Shown here: piece after piece, positions 13,039-28,000 of the stretch | Layout of the letters: the number at the start of each line of letters is the position of its first letter | Position numbering within the stretch: the stretch's first letter is position 1 | NCBI RefSeq assembly: GCF_000524195.1 | Contig: NW_020170386.1 | Coordinates: forward strand, 1,667,949-1,731,948 | Source of the DNA: Echinococcus granulosus | Lineage: Eukaryota; Platyhelminthes; Cestoda; Cyclophyllidea; Taeniidae | Reading direction: 5' to 3' | Length of the DNA stretch: 64,000 nucleotides | Made by a program: the position numbers and the translations under genes | The notes under the pieces: model-generated | What the model was told of the DNA's origin: nothing | Databases searched by the model: none | Seen by the model: the letters and a program-made list of their open reading frames with translations, nothing else

Positions 13039-16000
13039 GTTAGTCTCATCAAATTTATCATTTCTAGCAGAATGAGGGCGCATCGAAGAGACTTATTGGA
13101 ATTATTCTTGGCCCTTTTTACTCTGTTTTGGCATTCATTGAGTTTCTAAATCACCTGTGTAGACTGTCTCACGTTCCCGAGAATCTTACCAAACTTGTGG
13201 AGTCCATGGATCTATTAGAGAAAGTTTTCAATGAGAGGACAGAAATGGAGGATAAGTTCGCACCATTGGAGGAGCAATTTGCTATTTTGGATAAATGTGA
13301 GGTGACTTATAAGAACGAGGTGGCCACAAGGAGGATAAACCTTGTTTCGGACTGGATCATCTTCAAAGAAACTTTGGTCAACTGTGAAGAGGCGAGTCGT
13401 TTGCAAGTGTGGCTGTTAATCGAGATCGCATTGTAACAGTGTTTTTCAATCCATGCCGTCATGGGTACCTTGTCGAAGATGTTAAGCCAGTCAAATAAAA
13501 ATATATTAGTCTACATGTCTCTAGGCGATATAAATTGGATTTTTTAATCATTTGACCTACTAGATCTACTCCTTCTAGAATTCTACGTTAAGAAGGGAAG
13601 GAAAATGAGTAGCTTATTGGGTGGAGCATTGGTAACAGAAATGTTGGCGTTGCAGATGATCCGCAGGACAAAAGAGAGATTTAAGCTTAACCTGCTGGCG
13701 GAATCGGAGAGGCTAAAAATGCGTATATCGGCTTTGCTGAGCGAGTTGCAGGCCAACGGCCACCACAACCTCGGTCCGCCGCCTGAGGAGGCGTTGGCAG
13801 CGTGCCAGGCTTTCCGCGACCGGCTTGCCGTAATGATGGAGAAGGAGAACGAGATCCGCAGTGGCCTCCTCATCTTCAAGATAGATCATCAACCCTGCAA
13901 AGAGTCCGCACTTGTACAGAAGGTCCGCACAACAGCTCCCAAATTTCATTTTGTATTATGGTCATTAATCGCACGCCTTGAACAAATATCTGGTTGGTTA
14001 ATAAATACATCAGCAATCGCCGAATGTATTTCAACCAAGGGAATTCAACTGCTCAATTTTCATTTTTCTTAAATATTTTTCGGAAGGAGTTGGATATATT
14101 GGAACAAATATGGACTCTGAATAAAGAGTGGGAGGAGAACTGGATGGGGTGGAAGCATGGAAAATTCTCTGACCTGCAGACAGACGACATGGAAACACTT
14201 GCGACGGCGATGTTCCGAAAATTCACTCGCCTCGCTCGAGACAATAGAGTAAGTCATTCTCCTTTTGTATTATTTATTACCCAACATTTTGCAGTCGCAA
14301 ATTAGATAAACCATCCTGGCAACAGGTTACAAAGTGCCCTTTCGCGCTTACTAAAGTGAGGCGCATTGACGATGGCATCGCCGTCAGAGTATTTATCGTG
14401 CTCTGCACTAGGAACTCCTTTTGCAAAAAACATTCATCTGAAAATTGAAAAGAAGCCAGCTAACATGGTTAATAAAAACTTCCCAGCCACAGTAATCACT
14501 ACATCACAAGAATTTGATTGCTCTATTCCAGTAGGTGTAGTTGCCGTATTTTTCTACTTATCCATAATCTCTTCAAATGCAACAAAAGTGTCCCCTATCT
14601 CCCCAAGAATAATGCATCCTCCCCTCAGCAGCTTACTTGCATTTCAGTTCAATATATTAACGTACCCTTTCATTGCACAAATGATTACATGTAATGCATA
14701 AGGAACAGTGTACTATCTCAAAAATAGTGCTCTTGTCCATTACTGTACGGGAAAAAATCGGCAGCAACATGGCCATTTCGGCTGCAGAACATAAATATAC
14801 TGATGTACTCTTGCGTAGGTAGCGGTTTAATAGGCTTTGCAACTTTTGGCAGGCTTTTGCTGGCCACCTGAAGCTCAAGAATTCTGCATTTCAGTGCGTG
14901 GATGTCGATTTGTTGAATTTCCTGTGCGTCACCGGTTGCTACCAGGGATGCGTGCATTCGAGTATTCCAACCGTCATGGCTATGTTCATCTCACCATGTA
15001 GGGGCAAAAAAACACCCTTGTATTGAATTAGTAGAATAAGAGGGATCTCTTTCCACTTATAGTGCCCCTGTTATCTTTATCGTCAATGTGGTTTCAGCAT
15101 GTTCAACACTTATACGGTTTAACAAGGAGAACATACATTGCAAGCAAATGGTCGAAGTAGCTGAGGTGGAGGCATCCTAATCGGGTGGTTGGAAGAATTT
15201 ATCTATCCTAAGATGTCGGTTTAAATACAGAAGATTTAGTGAGGATTGGGCGGCTACTGACAGTATAATGATGGCCGATCAGGGATGGTGTGGTGCACAT
15301 TGACGACTAGGATCAGCAGTGGACAACAGGGCTTGCAGGAGTAACAATAACGGCTGGGATCTTCTTTGAGCTAATGGATCCCTTGATGACGTGTGATAGG
15401 CCAATGCTTATCATATATTTGCATAACAATTGGCCCGCCTAATGTCGACGATAAAGCAAAGCAATACTAACTGAAATGGTGATGCATTGGTTGTGCAGTA
15501 AATTATATGTTGTTGATTAGCAGTCAACTCTTTCGTTCAAATCCCTAGTAAACTTGTTTGAGGTTTGACTTTTCTAATATCGAGCATGCAAGGGATTTTT
15601 TTTATCATCTTCCCGCATCCACTTAACGAGTTGAGCTATGCACTTTCAGAATTCAATAGAAGCATTATAGACAAATCTTGTCTTTGTAGAAAGTTAACCC
15701 TAATATTGAAGAACACTTCCAGAATAGTCTTTTTTGGTATAGGATAATGATTCTGGGAATAGACACAGACGAACTAAGACAAACGAAGGATCTCCACCCA
15801 CAGCTGTCAGAAGCATGAACAATTAAAGACAGTGGTAATTACTCTTCTATTGTAATTAGACAACACTGCATCCAATTGAAAGTCACTTACCTCTATTAAC
15901 TTTTTTGAATAATAACGGGGGTAGCTAGTTCGTTTTGCTTTACAAAACTCTGTTACCCACGCTAAGCGACGCGGCAGGAGGGATCTAACACTTTTATTCA

Positions 16001-19000
16001 CGACGATATTCAGCCTCAATGGGATTTGAAAAATGCATTTTTGTTTTAAACATTTCATTGTAGTCGATGTTCAGTGAGTGCTCATTGTGGTACTGCCCCA
16101 TGCTGCAAAAAAGGTGCTTTTGGATAATTTCTGTGAAAATTTGTAGGGTTTTCTGCAGAGGAATGATGAAAAAAATAAATAAATCCGTCTTGTTGTAAAT
16201 CTTTGGTAATGACCAACAATTGGTCTGGAAATACGCTGTTCTCTATTCCCTTTCAATTAATAATTCCTTCGCTAATGCAAAGAGACTCAGCTATCAGCTA
16301 CCATGTAAGAAATAGACCAACTGTTCACTCAACCAAGACTGAACTTGAAATCTAATATAGGAGGTTAAAATAATCGTTTCTAAATTTGTAATTGGTAATG
16401 CAATCGAATGCAATGCTTGTCAGAGTCGTCGTTGGGATGTGCTGGATGCGAGCAGAGATCGCGTTGACCAATTCAGAAGGACGATTCCCCTGATAGCCGA
16501 TCTGCGCAATAGTGCGATGCGGCCTCGGCACTGGGATGCCATTCGCAAGGAGATGGCCCGGGACTTTGACCAAAATGACGAGACTTTTACACTTGAAAAA
16601 ATAATCAGTCTCGGCTTTGACCGCTATGCTGCCTTCATTAGCGAGCTCTCACAAGCAGCAACAAAGGAACTGGGCATTGAAAAGGCTTTGATCAAAATTG
16701 AAAGTGTCTGGGCTACCATTGAACTGGACATCGTACCCTATAAAGATAAGGGACACCTTAGACTGCGATCTACTGATGATCTTTTCAACACGCTTGAAGA
16801 CCACCAGGCAAGTCCTTAACAGTGGTGATGGTTCTTGCTCAACCTTAAAACAAAGTAGGAAAGATGCCGTGGCATCTAAGTGATATAAAATGCTTTTTTG
16901 CGTAAACTAAAGTGTCCATTGCCTCTACAAATAATCACGTTTTTTGGTAGATCCTGTCATTAAATGCCACACCTAAGTCAAATTTTAAATAATGGCGAAG
17001 TTAAAGGCTTTGAAATTTAGTTGTGTTTAAGCGTCTAATTTTCTCTGCTGCGGAATATTCCAGGTTCAGTTATCAGCAATGAAGGCTTCTCGATTTGTGA
17101 AACCATTTGAGCATGAAGTGGATTTATGGGAACGTGCCCTTTCTAAGATAACAGAGACTATCGAGTTGTTGCTCACAGTGCAGAGACAATGGCTCTACAT
17201 GGAGACCATTTTCATGGGTGACGATATTCGTAAGCAACTGCCTAAGGAGTCAACGCTGTTCGATGATCTCGACGTGGAATGGAAACGGATAATGACAGCT
17301 ATGAACGAAGTAAAGAATGCTCGACGATGCTCTGATTTGGAGGGTAGGTCTCGTTTTCCACGGATAACTAAAAAGCACATTAAATTTGTCCATTTCTTGC
17401 TAATTTTTTTACCTCATTGTGACTTTAGGAATATGTGAGGTGCTAGCAAAAATGAATGAAAAGTTCGAGGTTATTGAAAAATCCCTAGATATGTATCTCG
17501 AGACGAAGCGTCAGACATTTCCGCGTTTCTACTTCATTTCAAATGATGATCTGCTCGAAATACTGGGCCAAGGCAAAAACCCGGAGGCCATTATTCCCCA
17601 CCTAAAGAAGTGCTTTGATAACATCAATGTCGTAAAGTTGGAAAAAGTAATGTTTATTTAAACATTCTTACTTTCGCTTTTCCGCACTATTTCATTTTTC
17701 CTACTCTTATAATTAGGAAAGATTAACACTTCTTTTAATAACCAGTGGCAACTATTAATTAGTTTGATTTTTAAAAAAAAATGCCAGTGAAGAAGACTGG
17801 CATTAAAATGTATACCCAAACTACCCCTTGATATGGCGCCCAATGCAGGATTGGTAGTGCCGTTACTTGACTTTTTACGTTCTAGGTTACTCAAGCACCA
17901 AATTAACTTACACAGACTCACTGACATGCGTATTAACTTCGCTTATCCTTATTCAAAGCCACGAGTTCCTGGACATCTATTAATATAGCATATGCGAAAG
18001 TCAATGCTGCAAAACGTAATAGCAGGGACAAAATGTGCTCATTTAGCATTCGACTTATTTTGGTTTTAATTTTGGGTCACTGGAAGAAAAACAATCAAAG
18101 TATGTTCAATAGAGCAACTGTATCTAAGTCATGCGTGTATAAACCCAAGAATAAAAGTCTTTTTGCTTTTACTTTAATAGAAGACTATTAAAAAGGCGCA
18201 GATCCCAGCTACAAAGGGACATTCATCTCTAAAGCCGCAAATATCGCGCAAACAACCAACAGATTTACATAAAAATTACGAGGGTATCGAAGAAGCCTCC
18301 CAGGATGTAAACATGGCACCCGCTGAAGAGACACCGACTTTCCAGGAAGAGCAAAGGCCTTCGCCGGAAGGGAAAGAGCATGAGGAAGCTCCTGAAGCCG
18401 TGGCCGAGAGTGCTGCTAACCGGCTGGAACGGCCTCGAAAGTTTTCCACCAGTGAGGTTCAATTTGAGGTCAACCAGAGCAGCACCTATCTACGCACTAA
18501 TTCGAACTCAATGCACATAGCTAGACGAAGTGAGCTGCGTGAAATCTACTTTGGAAGCTCTGGTAGCGACAACAACATCTCACGGAGTGGCAGTGCAGTC
18601 ACAGTGATCGACTGGAACATGAACGCCGCAGGCGACTCTTTGGGTTCATTTACCGGCGGTCATAATGCAGTTGCACAAACCACCGCGAAGAAGGCAAATA
18701 CACAAATGGTGCGTTTTTTTGCCTTTGCGCATACCTGATCACTCGTTCAAATAAAGCTTCATTTTAGTGTTGTTTTTTTTAGATTACTTACACTCAGTTC
18801 GATGGTGTTGCTATGATTTCCGCAGATGGAGAAGAAGTTCCTTGGAAGAAGAATGTTCGCATGGAGGGTCCCGTGGAAATGTGGTTGCTGGAAATTGAAT
18901 CCCAAATGCGTAAGGCCTTGAGAGACCTTCTGCGTGACTGTCGGTTAGTGATGAAGAAAGCCAGCGTTAAGAGAGAGAAGGCTGTCAAGGAGTGGCCGGG

Positions 19001-22000
19001 ACAGATTTGCATTACGACAAGTCAAATTCAGTGGACAGCTGATGTCACCAAAGCTCTGATCATGGTATGACTGAGAATACGACTGTTATTAAGTATTGCG
19101 GCAAATTGCATTGGAGATGATCCTCCTACGCTATTTGGTCAAAAAATATTCTGCAATCAAATTGTGCCTTGTTGAATGTGCAGAAACAGTGAAATATTTA
19201 AATACTGCCTAAAGGAATTGGTCGGAAATATGAAGAACACTTTCCTTAAACTGATTCATCCTGCAAGTTTAGACTATGCTCTGTAGCGACAATGGACTAT
19301 TTGTTACTTATTCTGAGTAGACAAATGTGCTAGGTATGGATCTACACTTTGGTTATGGATCTACTTTTGAATAGACACTTTGACACAGGCGGAATTTCTA
19401 CTAACCATTACTCCTTGAACTTGATGATATGCCTTATTATTTGGAATTAACTTTGTTTGAGTCTGAGCTCTTGCTTCTGTAGGTGAATCGTCGCCATGAT
19501 AAAAAGCCACTGCGAATGATTAGAAAGAAGCAAAAGGCGATTTTGAAACGATTCTCGGAGGCTATTCGATCTAACCTGAGCAAAATGCAAAGACTGAAGA
19601 TCAATGGCCTCGTGGTTATCGAGGTCCACCAGCGTGACATCATTGATAAGCTCTACAAATCTGGATGCAAAGACACTGGTGCATTTGAGTGGCTTGCACA
19701 ACTTCGCTTCTACTGGGAAAAGGTGGGTATATTTGTTGAAAATGCGGATTGATCATCACTTTGGGACACATCTGGCAGGTTTAACTGCCCGTCTAGTTAA
19801 ACTGCTTAAATGTTGCTCTCATTGCAGGAAGAAGACGACTGCTACGTCAAGCAGACTAATGCTAGTTTCCACTACGGTTACGAATACCTGGGTAATTCAG
19901 GTCGTCTCGTTATCACACCTCTCACGGACCGGTGCTACATAACCCTGACCACTGCACTAAGTCTAAACAGAGGCGGTTCACCTAAGGGACCTGCCGGCAC
20001 GGGCAAGACAGAGACGACTAAGGACCTAGGCAAGAACCTGGGTGACTACGTAATCGTGATAAACTGCTCCGACGGCCTCGACTACAAGTCTATGGGACGC
20101 ATGTTCTCGGGTCTCGCACAGTCCGGTGCTTGGGGCTGTTTTGACGAGTTTAATCGGTGCATCCGTGTTTTCCGCCACTGAATATACTCCATCATAGATC
20201 ACAATATTGTATTTAGTATTTTTACGGAATTAGCCACCGAGGCCATAGTATGGTCTTTAAAATTCCAGATGAAGACAGTGAGATCGTTTGTTTGACAAAT
20301 CAAATAACTACTCGATCTTTTATCAACGCCCCTTATAAATCAGGCGACCTAAATAATTACTGATTCACCAGTGTATCTATGTAATGTTGACGTCATTACT
20401 TTTAATAACATCAATGTGTGATTGGGAAAATGCTATTGCATAGTTATATGTCGCTCATGTTTCCTTTTTTATGGCAGTTCCATGGTCACGCGCAAGTTAT
20501 GTGCATGGTTGGGGCGGAGTTTCTAAAACAGGATTTTTTAGAATATATTTCTCATTTGTAAAATCCAAAATGAATAAGTAATCTGTGTTTGAGCTAGGTC
20601 TTCCTCTTTCTTACTCTTAAGAATCAACATTGAAGTGTTATCCGTGGTGGCACAACAAATTCTGGCCATTCTCTCGGCGCTGGCCTCCCTGCCAAAGGGA
20701 AAGGGCGTACCTTCCAATATTCGTTTCATGTTTGAAGGGAGGATGATTAAACTGGTCTGGTCCTGCGGTATCTTCATCACTATGAACCCCGGTTATGCAG
20801 GTCGCACGGAATTGCCGGATAATTTGAAGTCCATGTTTCGCCCCATTGCCATGGTAGTGCCTGATTTCACCATGATCGCCGAGATCACCCTCTTTGCTGA
20901 GGGCTTCGACGCTTGTAAAGTATGTCCTTTTGTTTGCACTCACGTTGAAATTATCTGAAACCCGAAGATGCTCGTCGTGTAGTGTTTGAATCAATATGGT
21001 GCGTTACTGGTGATGAGCAATAGCGGATATTATGACAAAGTGGTTGACATGAAAAAGCCTTTAAATCATCACCACCATCATAATAGAAATCACATTTGGT
21101 TGAATGGGTTAATGTACACTGTGTTGTTATGCCTAGTCCTTTTGAGATAGATAAATTAAATTTGAGTAATCCTGTCACGTAACGTCGCTACGCTCTCATT
21201 CGCAATAGGGCGCAGAGATGAGGTTGGCGTCATCCCAAACTGGCCCATCCGTTTGAACTCACTGACTCTCAAACTGATTGATAAAATCTTGCTATTTATT
21301 TGGACTTTTAACCATTTAAAATAGGAACTAGGAGATTGTACCATTTGGGAGCAATATATCGCAAAGGTCACAACCGAGTTTAGTTGAATCGTCATTTAAG
21401 ACAGTGAATTCGGAGATTATGACATTTGCGTCTTCTCTTGCTCATCTTCCTAAAATAGGTGTTGGCCAAGAAGGTGTTTACACTCTACAGCCTCTGTAAC
21501 CAACAACTAAGCAAACAGGATCACTATGACTTCGGATTACGAGCCCTCATCTCCGTGTTGCGCTACGCCGGACGCAAGAAACGCGCAAATCCAGGAATGC
21601 AAGACGAGGAGATCCTTCTCCTCTCCATGAACGACATGAACCTGGCCAAACTCACCTCTGTTGATTTACCACTCTTCAGAGGCATTGTGTCTGACCTCTT
21701 CCCAGGAATCGAGGTCCCTGCTATCGACTACACAAATGTACGTTTTCAGCTTAGGACACTTATTACTAGCAAATATTAGCAATACCAAAGTTATGTGACT
21801 TTAGCTGACACTACTTTTGAAATCAGTTTCTGAGAATTGGGTGTCAGTTGCGCTATTTTCCCGAAGGTACTGCCAATTTGCAGATGTATATGGATTGCGT
21901 TTTTATAAGAGAATTAAATCTCGCCTTTAATAACTATTTGGAATTGTTCAACAATGGGTGCTTAGTTTTAAACGCATTTTATTCATGTGACAAAGATACA

Positions 22001-25000
22001 GAAGTACCAAAATACTAGTCACGTAAGGCCTATGCTGGTGCCCTAATGCAGTAGCGATCTTGTTAAATTATAACACCGATGCACTATACAATTTATTTTG
22101 AGGTTTGCCATGCAAATCGTGAAAATAAGTTGGTTACACAAATAATAATCCTTTGTATTTGAAATTAATAATTGTGAATTCACAGGGTGGACAAAAGTGC
22201 TCAAGCTAATTACATCAGATATGCAGTCTTAATCCCTTAAAACTTGCAGAGAGTGAAAATCCTTGATGCTAACTAATCACAAAGGTATAATAAGCGTCAC
22301 AAATGCCGAATTCTTCCTTCTTACGTCTAGATGAGGAACGCAATTAACGAGGCTTTTAGGGAATTGAGGTTACAAGCAACAAAATTTGCAGTATCCAAGG
22401 TCATTGAACTCTACGAGACACAGAGTTCTCGCCACTCGGTCATGATTGTTGGAAAAACCTTATCAGGCAAATCGGCCACGTGGAAGGTTCTACAGTTGAC
22501 TCAGCGCAAGATGATGGAGGCCGGATATGAAGGATTCTACCGGGTCTGGGATTATCCTCTTAACCCGAAGGCCATATCCCTTGGAGAACTCTATGGTGAA
22601 TTTAATATTTCAACAAATGAGTGGAGTGACGGTATACTTTCAAGTCTTATGCGTCAGGCTTGCGCTGGTAAGGGATTACGGACGTGACGCATTTGATATC
22701 AATTGAATATATCTACAAATCAAAAACTAATAACAAACTATTTATAGATGAAAAACCTGATTACAAGTGGATTCTCTTTGATGGTCCAGTGGATGCTTTA
22801 TGGATTGAAAGCATGAACTCTGTCATGGATGATAATAAAATTTTGACCCTCATTAATGGAGAGCGAATCTCTATGCCTGATCAGGTCAGTCTTGCATGTG
22901 GTTTGCACATAGTACCCAAGTCAACTTACAGGGAAATCTCTACTACGTACTCAGATCACTGACCAGATAACTACACGATTCGTGCAATGTACGAGTGTAT
23001 AATTCAGCTAAAATTATTAACAAATGAAATTGTTGCATCACATTGAAATATCCACTTCTCAAATGCTAAAGTTAAGGCTAGTAAAAAAAATAACAAACTA
23101 GGACTGTACTGTTTAATTTTTGAGGCAGTTCTTGCGTAATGGATTAAAATGGGATTAAATTTTCAAATTTACATGAGTCGGTGTTACCCAGGATACTCAG
23201 AACTGGTTCATGCTCTTGTGGCCTTTTAATTTGGATTATACTGTCGGTAAAAATTCAACACGTTGTACCCGCGGATACGCACATTTTGAGTTAAAGGTGC
23301 GGTAGTTCATACACAAAATGGGTGATGCGTTGTATCCAACCGCAGGTATCTCTGCTGTTCGAAGTGGAGGACTTGGCAGTGGCCTCACCGGCCACAGTAT
23401 CACGCGCTGGTATGGTCTACAACGACGTGATGGACCTTGGTTGGTGGCCCTACGTCAACTCCTGGCTGGCCAACAAGGAGTCCAAGATCCTAGTAACCAC
23501 ACTAACTGGTCTCTTCGAAAGGGATATCCCCCAAATACTCGACTTCACAATGAATAACTGCAACAAGCTCATTCCTGTCAGCGAGACCAACCTTATCATC
23601 AGTCTTTGTCGCCTGTTCGATGTTATTTATAGCGATGGTAGCGAGGTGGGTCAGGTGATAATCAAAGTATCATGTTTAGGTTATTGTCTGCATTACAATC
23701 AGCCATTAAGCATATGAAGGAATAGAGTTGTTTTTCTTTTCTCGAAAAAATGAGACAATGGTTGTACAGCTATTGCAAGGTAAAAACATCGTTTTAAAAT
23801 ATGGTATCTCCAAGAAACCTAACTACTGTGAAGTGGGCTAACCTTTATGAAAAGCCTAACCTCCGATTGAAAAGAAATTCTACCTACCTAAGAGAATGCA
23901 TGGCTAAATAAGTTTTAACAACTTGGAAGACAAAGTTCCATTGACCTATCCACATCATTTTGAATAGGAAAAAGTGTAAGAGCCGATGGCAGGCGAGCAA
24001 TGGGAGTAGCTTATTATGTAAATTTAGGAAAATTTAAGCCGAAATGAAGTTGTAACCTGATTACTTTAAATTCCGAAGGCTTCAAGTAGATGGTTTATGT
24101 CTTCAGGGTAATTTGCAGAATCCTCTTTGTGGAAATTCAGTACCAATTTGCAGTCTTATTCAATCAACCAAAAGCATGTCCATTCCATAGTGGTAAGGTA
24201 ATTATTTGAAAAGTTAGGCCTATGTAATAAATGCCTCATAACACGATGGTCACGTGACTTAAGTAAAGGTTCTCTTTTGCGAAATAATTTTCCCTTAACG
24301 TTTTATTTATGCCTTGCCAAAGTAGACTATAATCCTCTAAGCTTCATTCGTGTGTTTATTTATGGATTTAACTAACCAAACCTTCGGATGCCATTTTATT
24401 ACTAATAAAAATTGGCTTTTGTATGAGGACGATTTCACCTATTCACTTGTCTACAAACTTTCAGTTCGACGTGTCCGATTTGGATCTGTACACTCGCTTG
24501 ATCGAGATGCTTTTCCAATTTTGCACGATCTGGTCAGTGTGTTGTGTGGTTGATGAGGATGGACGCAAGAAGGTAGACTCCTACATCCGTGAGATTGATG
24601 GCAGTTTCCCCAGCAAGGATTCCATCTTTGAATTCTTCCTTGATGTCAAATCGCGAGCCTGGATACACTGGGAAGAGAAACTGCGTGGTGGTTGGAAGTA
24701 CGATCCCGAGTAAGTTGCCACCTTTTACCACCCCTCAGCAAGTTTTATCTGGTCTAACCAATATCGGCTTCTGGCACTGTAGGCAACCCTTCTACAAGAT
24801 TCTCGTACCCACTGTCGATACCATCCGCTACAACTACTTGGTGAATGCACTTGTCTCTGGACGGAGCCCGGTTCTCATAACTGGACCAGTTGGGACGGGA
24901 AAAACCTCGATTGCTCAGGACGTTCTTTTCAATCTTGACAAGGAATCGTGGACTTACCTCATCATTAATATGTCAGCACAGGCAGGTCTAATTTTATTAG

Positions 25001-28000
25001 TCCTAATGTGCAGACTCACATATATTTCAAGTTTTAATAATGTGTTTTAAATGCTTTATTTTTACAAACAAGCAATCAAAGTTGGTTAGATCCCAAAGGC
25101 AAACTATTAACTAAAGTGCGAAATCTCGCGAACACTTCATAGGTTCGAGATGTATTAGTAACTTTCGGCCATCGAATAATCGCAGATACACATAACAGAT
25201 ACACGGACAACAAACCATTTAAGATTTTATTGGTATAACACTTAGGTCATATTTTGCATGGATGAGCACACGATTAAAAACAACCTGGTGCACACGAAAT
25301 TGGCATTCAAAATCAAAACTGCATTATCCCTTTAGACCTCTTCAAATAATGTTCAAGACATAATTGAATCGCGCGTGGAAAAACGAACCAAGGGCACGTA
25401 TGTACCGACTAGAGGCACCAAAATGGTCACCTTTATGGACGACTTAAACATGCCTGTGAAGGATGAGTTCGGTTCCCAGCCGCCGCTGGAGTTGATTCGC
25501 CAGTGGATTGACTACGGCTTTTGGTACGATCGGGCGAAGCAGTTGCCCAAGCGAGTGCAAAGGATGTTCCTCCTTGGTGGTATGGGACCTCCTGGGGGTG
25601 GTCGAATGTCCATCTCTCGGCGTCTCCAATCCCGATTCAACCAAATCAACGTCACTTTTCCCACTGTAAACACCATTAACAGTCCTTCGATCCACTCAAA
25701 TTGTGCACTAAACGAGATTTTTGTGTCCTTACATAGGATGCCAATTTGAAACAGATCTTCGGTACCATGATAAACCAGAAAATTGCCAACTTTGAGGACG
25801 AGGTTAAGTCCATGGGTGATACTCTGACGGATGCAACCGTCTCGTTCTACAATTCAATAGTGGCAAAGTTTTTACCGACTCCAACACGAATCCACTATTT
25901 ATTTAATCTTCGTGATATATCTAAAGTGCGTAGTATCTTTTTACCTAGGTTTCAAGTGCACCTTTTGGATTCATGGTTTTTGCATTGATTGCAGATTTGT
26001 CAAGGTATTCTTAGAGCAAACAAGATCACCATTGATTCAAAGACTGCAATGCTACGTTTGTGGATCCACGAAAGCTTTCGTGTGTTTGCCGACCGTCTCA
26101 TCAATGCCAAAGATATGGCCCAGTTTATTGAGATTATGGGTGAAAAGCTGGCTCAGTACTTTGATCAAACTTTCCACAACCTCTGTCCGTCAAGAAGTTC
26201 ACCCGTATTCGTGGACGTACTAAACAAAGATATGATTTATGAGGATATTCAGGACCTTGGCCGTCTACGCGAGGGTCTATTTGAGTTCCTCAATGAGTAC
26301 AATGACTCTCCTGGCATTGTTCCGATGGATCTTGTGCTATTCAAGGATGCCATAGAGCATAGTGAGCTAAATTGTGCCTATCATGCCTTTCTGCGCATTT
26401 TACTAAAGCGGTTTTTTTAGTAAAATTATTCGGTTGAGAAAATCTGTCATTAAAATAAACTCTTATACCTTAATTATACCATATTGAACTTCATTACTAT
26501 TTTGGTAAGAGTGTATGTGACGAGAACTGGGAGCCATTTGAAAATATTACTTCCGTGCGTCACAACATGCGATAACGTAGGACGGAAGCGTGACAGCTTA
26601 CATAATTCAAAGTAAAAATGAGATTTTGCATGCACTGATTGCAGCCTGCAAGATTCTTCGTGTTATCAGTCAACCACGAGGCAATATGTTGCTTATTGGC
26701 GTTGGTGGCAGTGGACGGAACAGCGTGACAAAACTGGCCGGTTACATCTGTCGCTACAAAGTCTTTAGCGTAGAAGTGAATAAGAACTATAAAAAGGCCG
26801 ATTTTCGTGAGGGTAAGGCCGTTAGCTACATTTGTTTAAATGTAGACTTATGAAAATTGAAAGTGTTTATTAATTACGTAGTTAGGAAGAAGAACGCTAA
26901 TCACTTTTCACAAACTGACTTATCAAATAGTGTACATTTTTTCTGATTTGAATTTGTTTTCTTTTACCACTTATTATTACTCATGAAATATGACGAGACC
27001 AATGGTTTATTGTAAATGATATAGTTTAAAAGTATCCAATAAAATTGATAAAACCACAAATTTACACACTGTCAAAGGCCAGGAGACTATTCTAAGGCTT
27101 CACAGAATGGTTTGCAAATAAACAATGGAGTCTTGCATGAAAAAATGATGTGTAAACACGCACTACTAGATACTTTAACTAAATACTTCAAATCCTCCGA
27201 TAAGTTTAAAATGCTAAAATCATCACTCATGCAAGGCATAGAGATGGGTACTTTCTGAGTGCACGAAAGTTTGTATCAAGCTTCCAATCCTGGTGACTTG
27301 GAAGTTTATAACCGGCGGTTTATCCCAAATCTCATAGACCTAAAGAGGCTCTACCGTCAAACTGGAGTCCAGTGTCAATCGACGCTGTTTCTCTTCTCGG
27401 ACACCCATGTCACTGAAGAGGCCTTTCTGGAAGATATAAACAATATGTTGAGCTCAGGTGAAGTTCCTAATCTCTTCAAAGCTGATGAGTTTGAAGAAGT
27501 ATTCAACGCCATCATTGATCAGGCCAAGAAGCAGGGCATGGATGAATCACCCCAGGTTAGCATCACCAAAGCTATCAGCTAGTCGCGGAAGGATATATTT
27601 GCAAAATATTTCCCAAAAATATTGCAGACTACCTTTTCTCCTCATAGTTTTGCGCTAGAGCATTGGGGGTATTTAACTCTTGAAAAGGAACTAGGCGATG
27701 GTTTTGTGGAGCATTTTTAAGACATTGAGCCTATATTACTTAAAATCCGCATTCTTGAATGAAGAAGTCAGTGTTTCGTGCAAATTTATCAATTACAGCT
27801 TTTTGATGCTGATGAATGGATAGTATTTTACAAATTACGCTTTAAGACTATTTTGATACAGCCGTACACCAGCAAAAGCATCAACCGGAATCCTGCTAAA
27901 TGATTTCAACTCTATCAGTGCTTCCGCATCTTTGTAGGCTGCAAAAATGTGAGAATCTTACCGTAATTTCTTCATACTAGTCCTATCCCCATAATAGTCA

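Larger units (their letters stand above)
13163..19722 (+). other. DNAH2: DNAH2 linker region, exons 10-18
   Basis: These exons encode residues of about 1160-2028. The linker is the lever that swings across the AAA ring during the power stroke. Strong family motifs are [34 protein letters not shown] [58 protein letters not shown] and [13 protein letters not shown]. Exon 16 (18181-18708) inserts 176 residues that the vertebrate protein lacks. Exon 13 ends in a GC donor (CAG|gcaagt). The junction of exons 10 and 11 uses a weak donor (CAA|gtgtgg) and is the least certain one here. Confidence 0.85.

Noticed and set aside
15512..15530. Hairpin with 5-bp stem and 7-nt loop followed by a gttcaaatcc-like box, resembling part of a tRNA
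   Set aside because: No matching acceptor stem, D-arm or paired T-stem could be formed, so it is not a tRNA gene.
20157..20181. Apparent loss of AAA1 sequence after FDEFNR
   Set aside because: The frame only seems to end because of a phase-2 donor (AATCG|gtgcat); exon 20 at 20622 restores the expected continuation.
26698..26724. Missing Walker lysine in AAA4 of DNAH2
   Set aside because: GGSGR is the usual form of this site in axonemal dyneins of this type, so it is not a defect.
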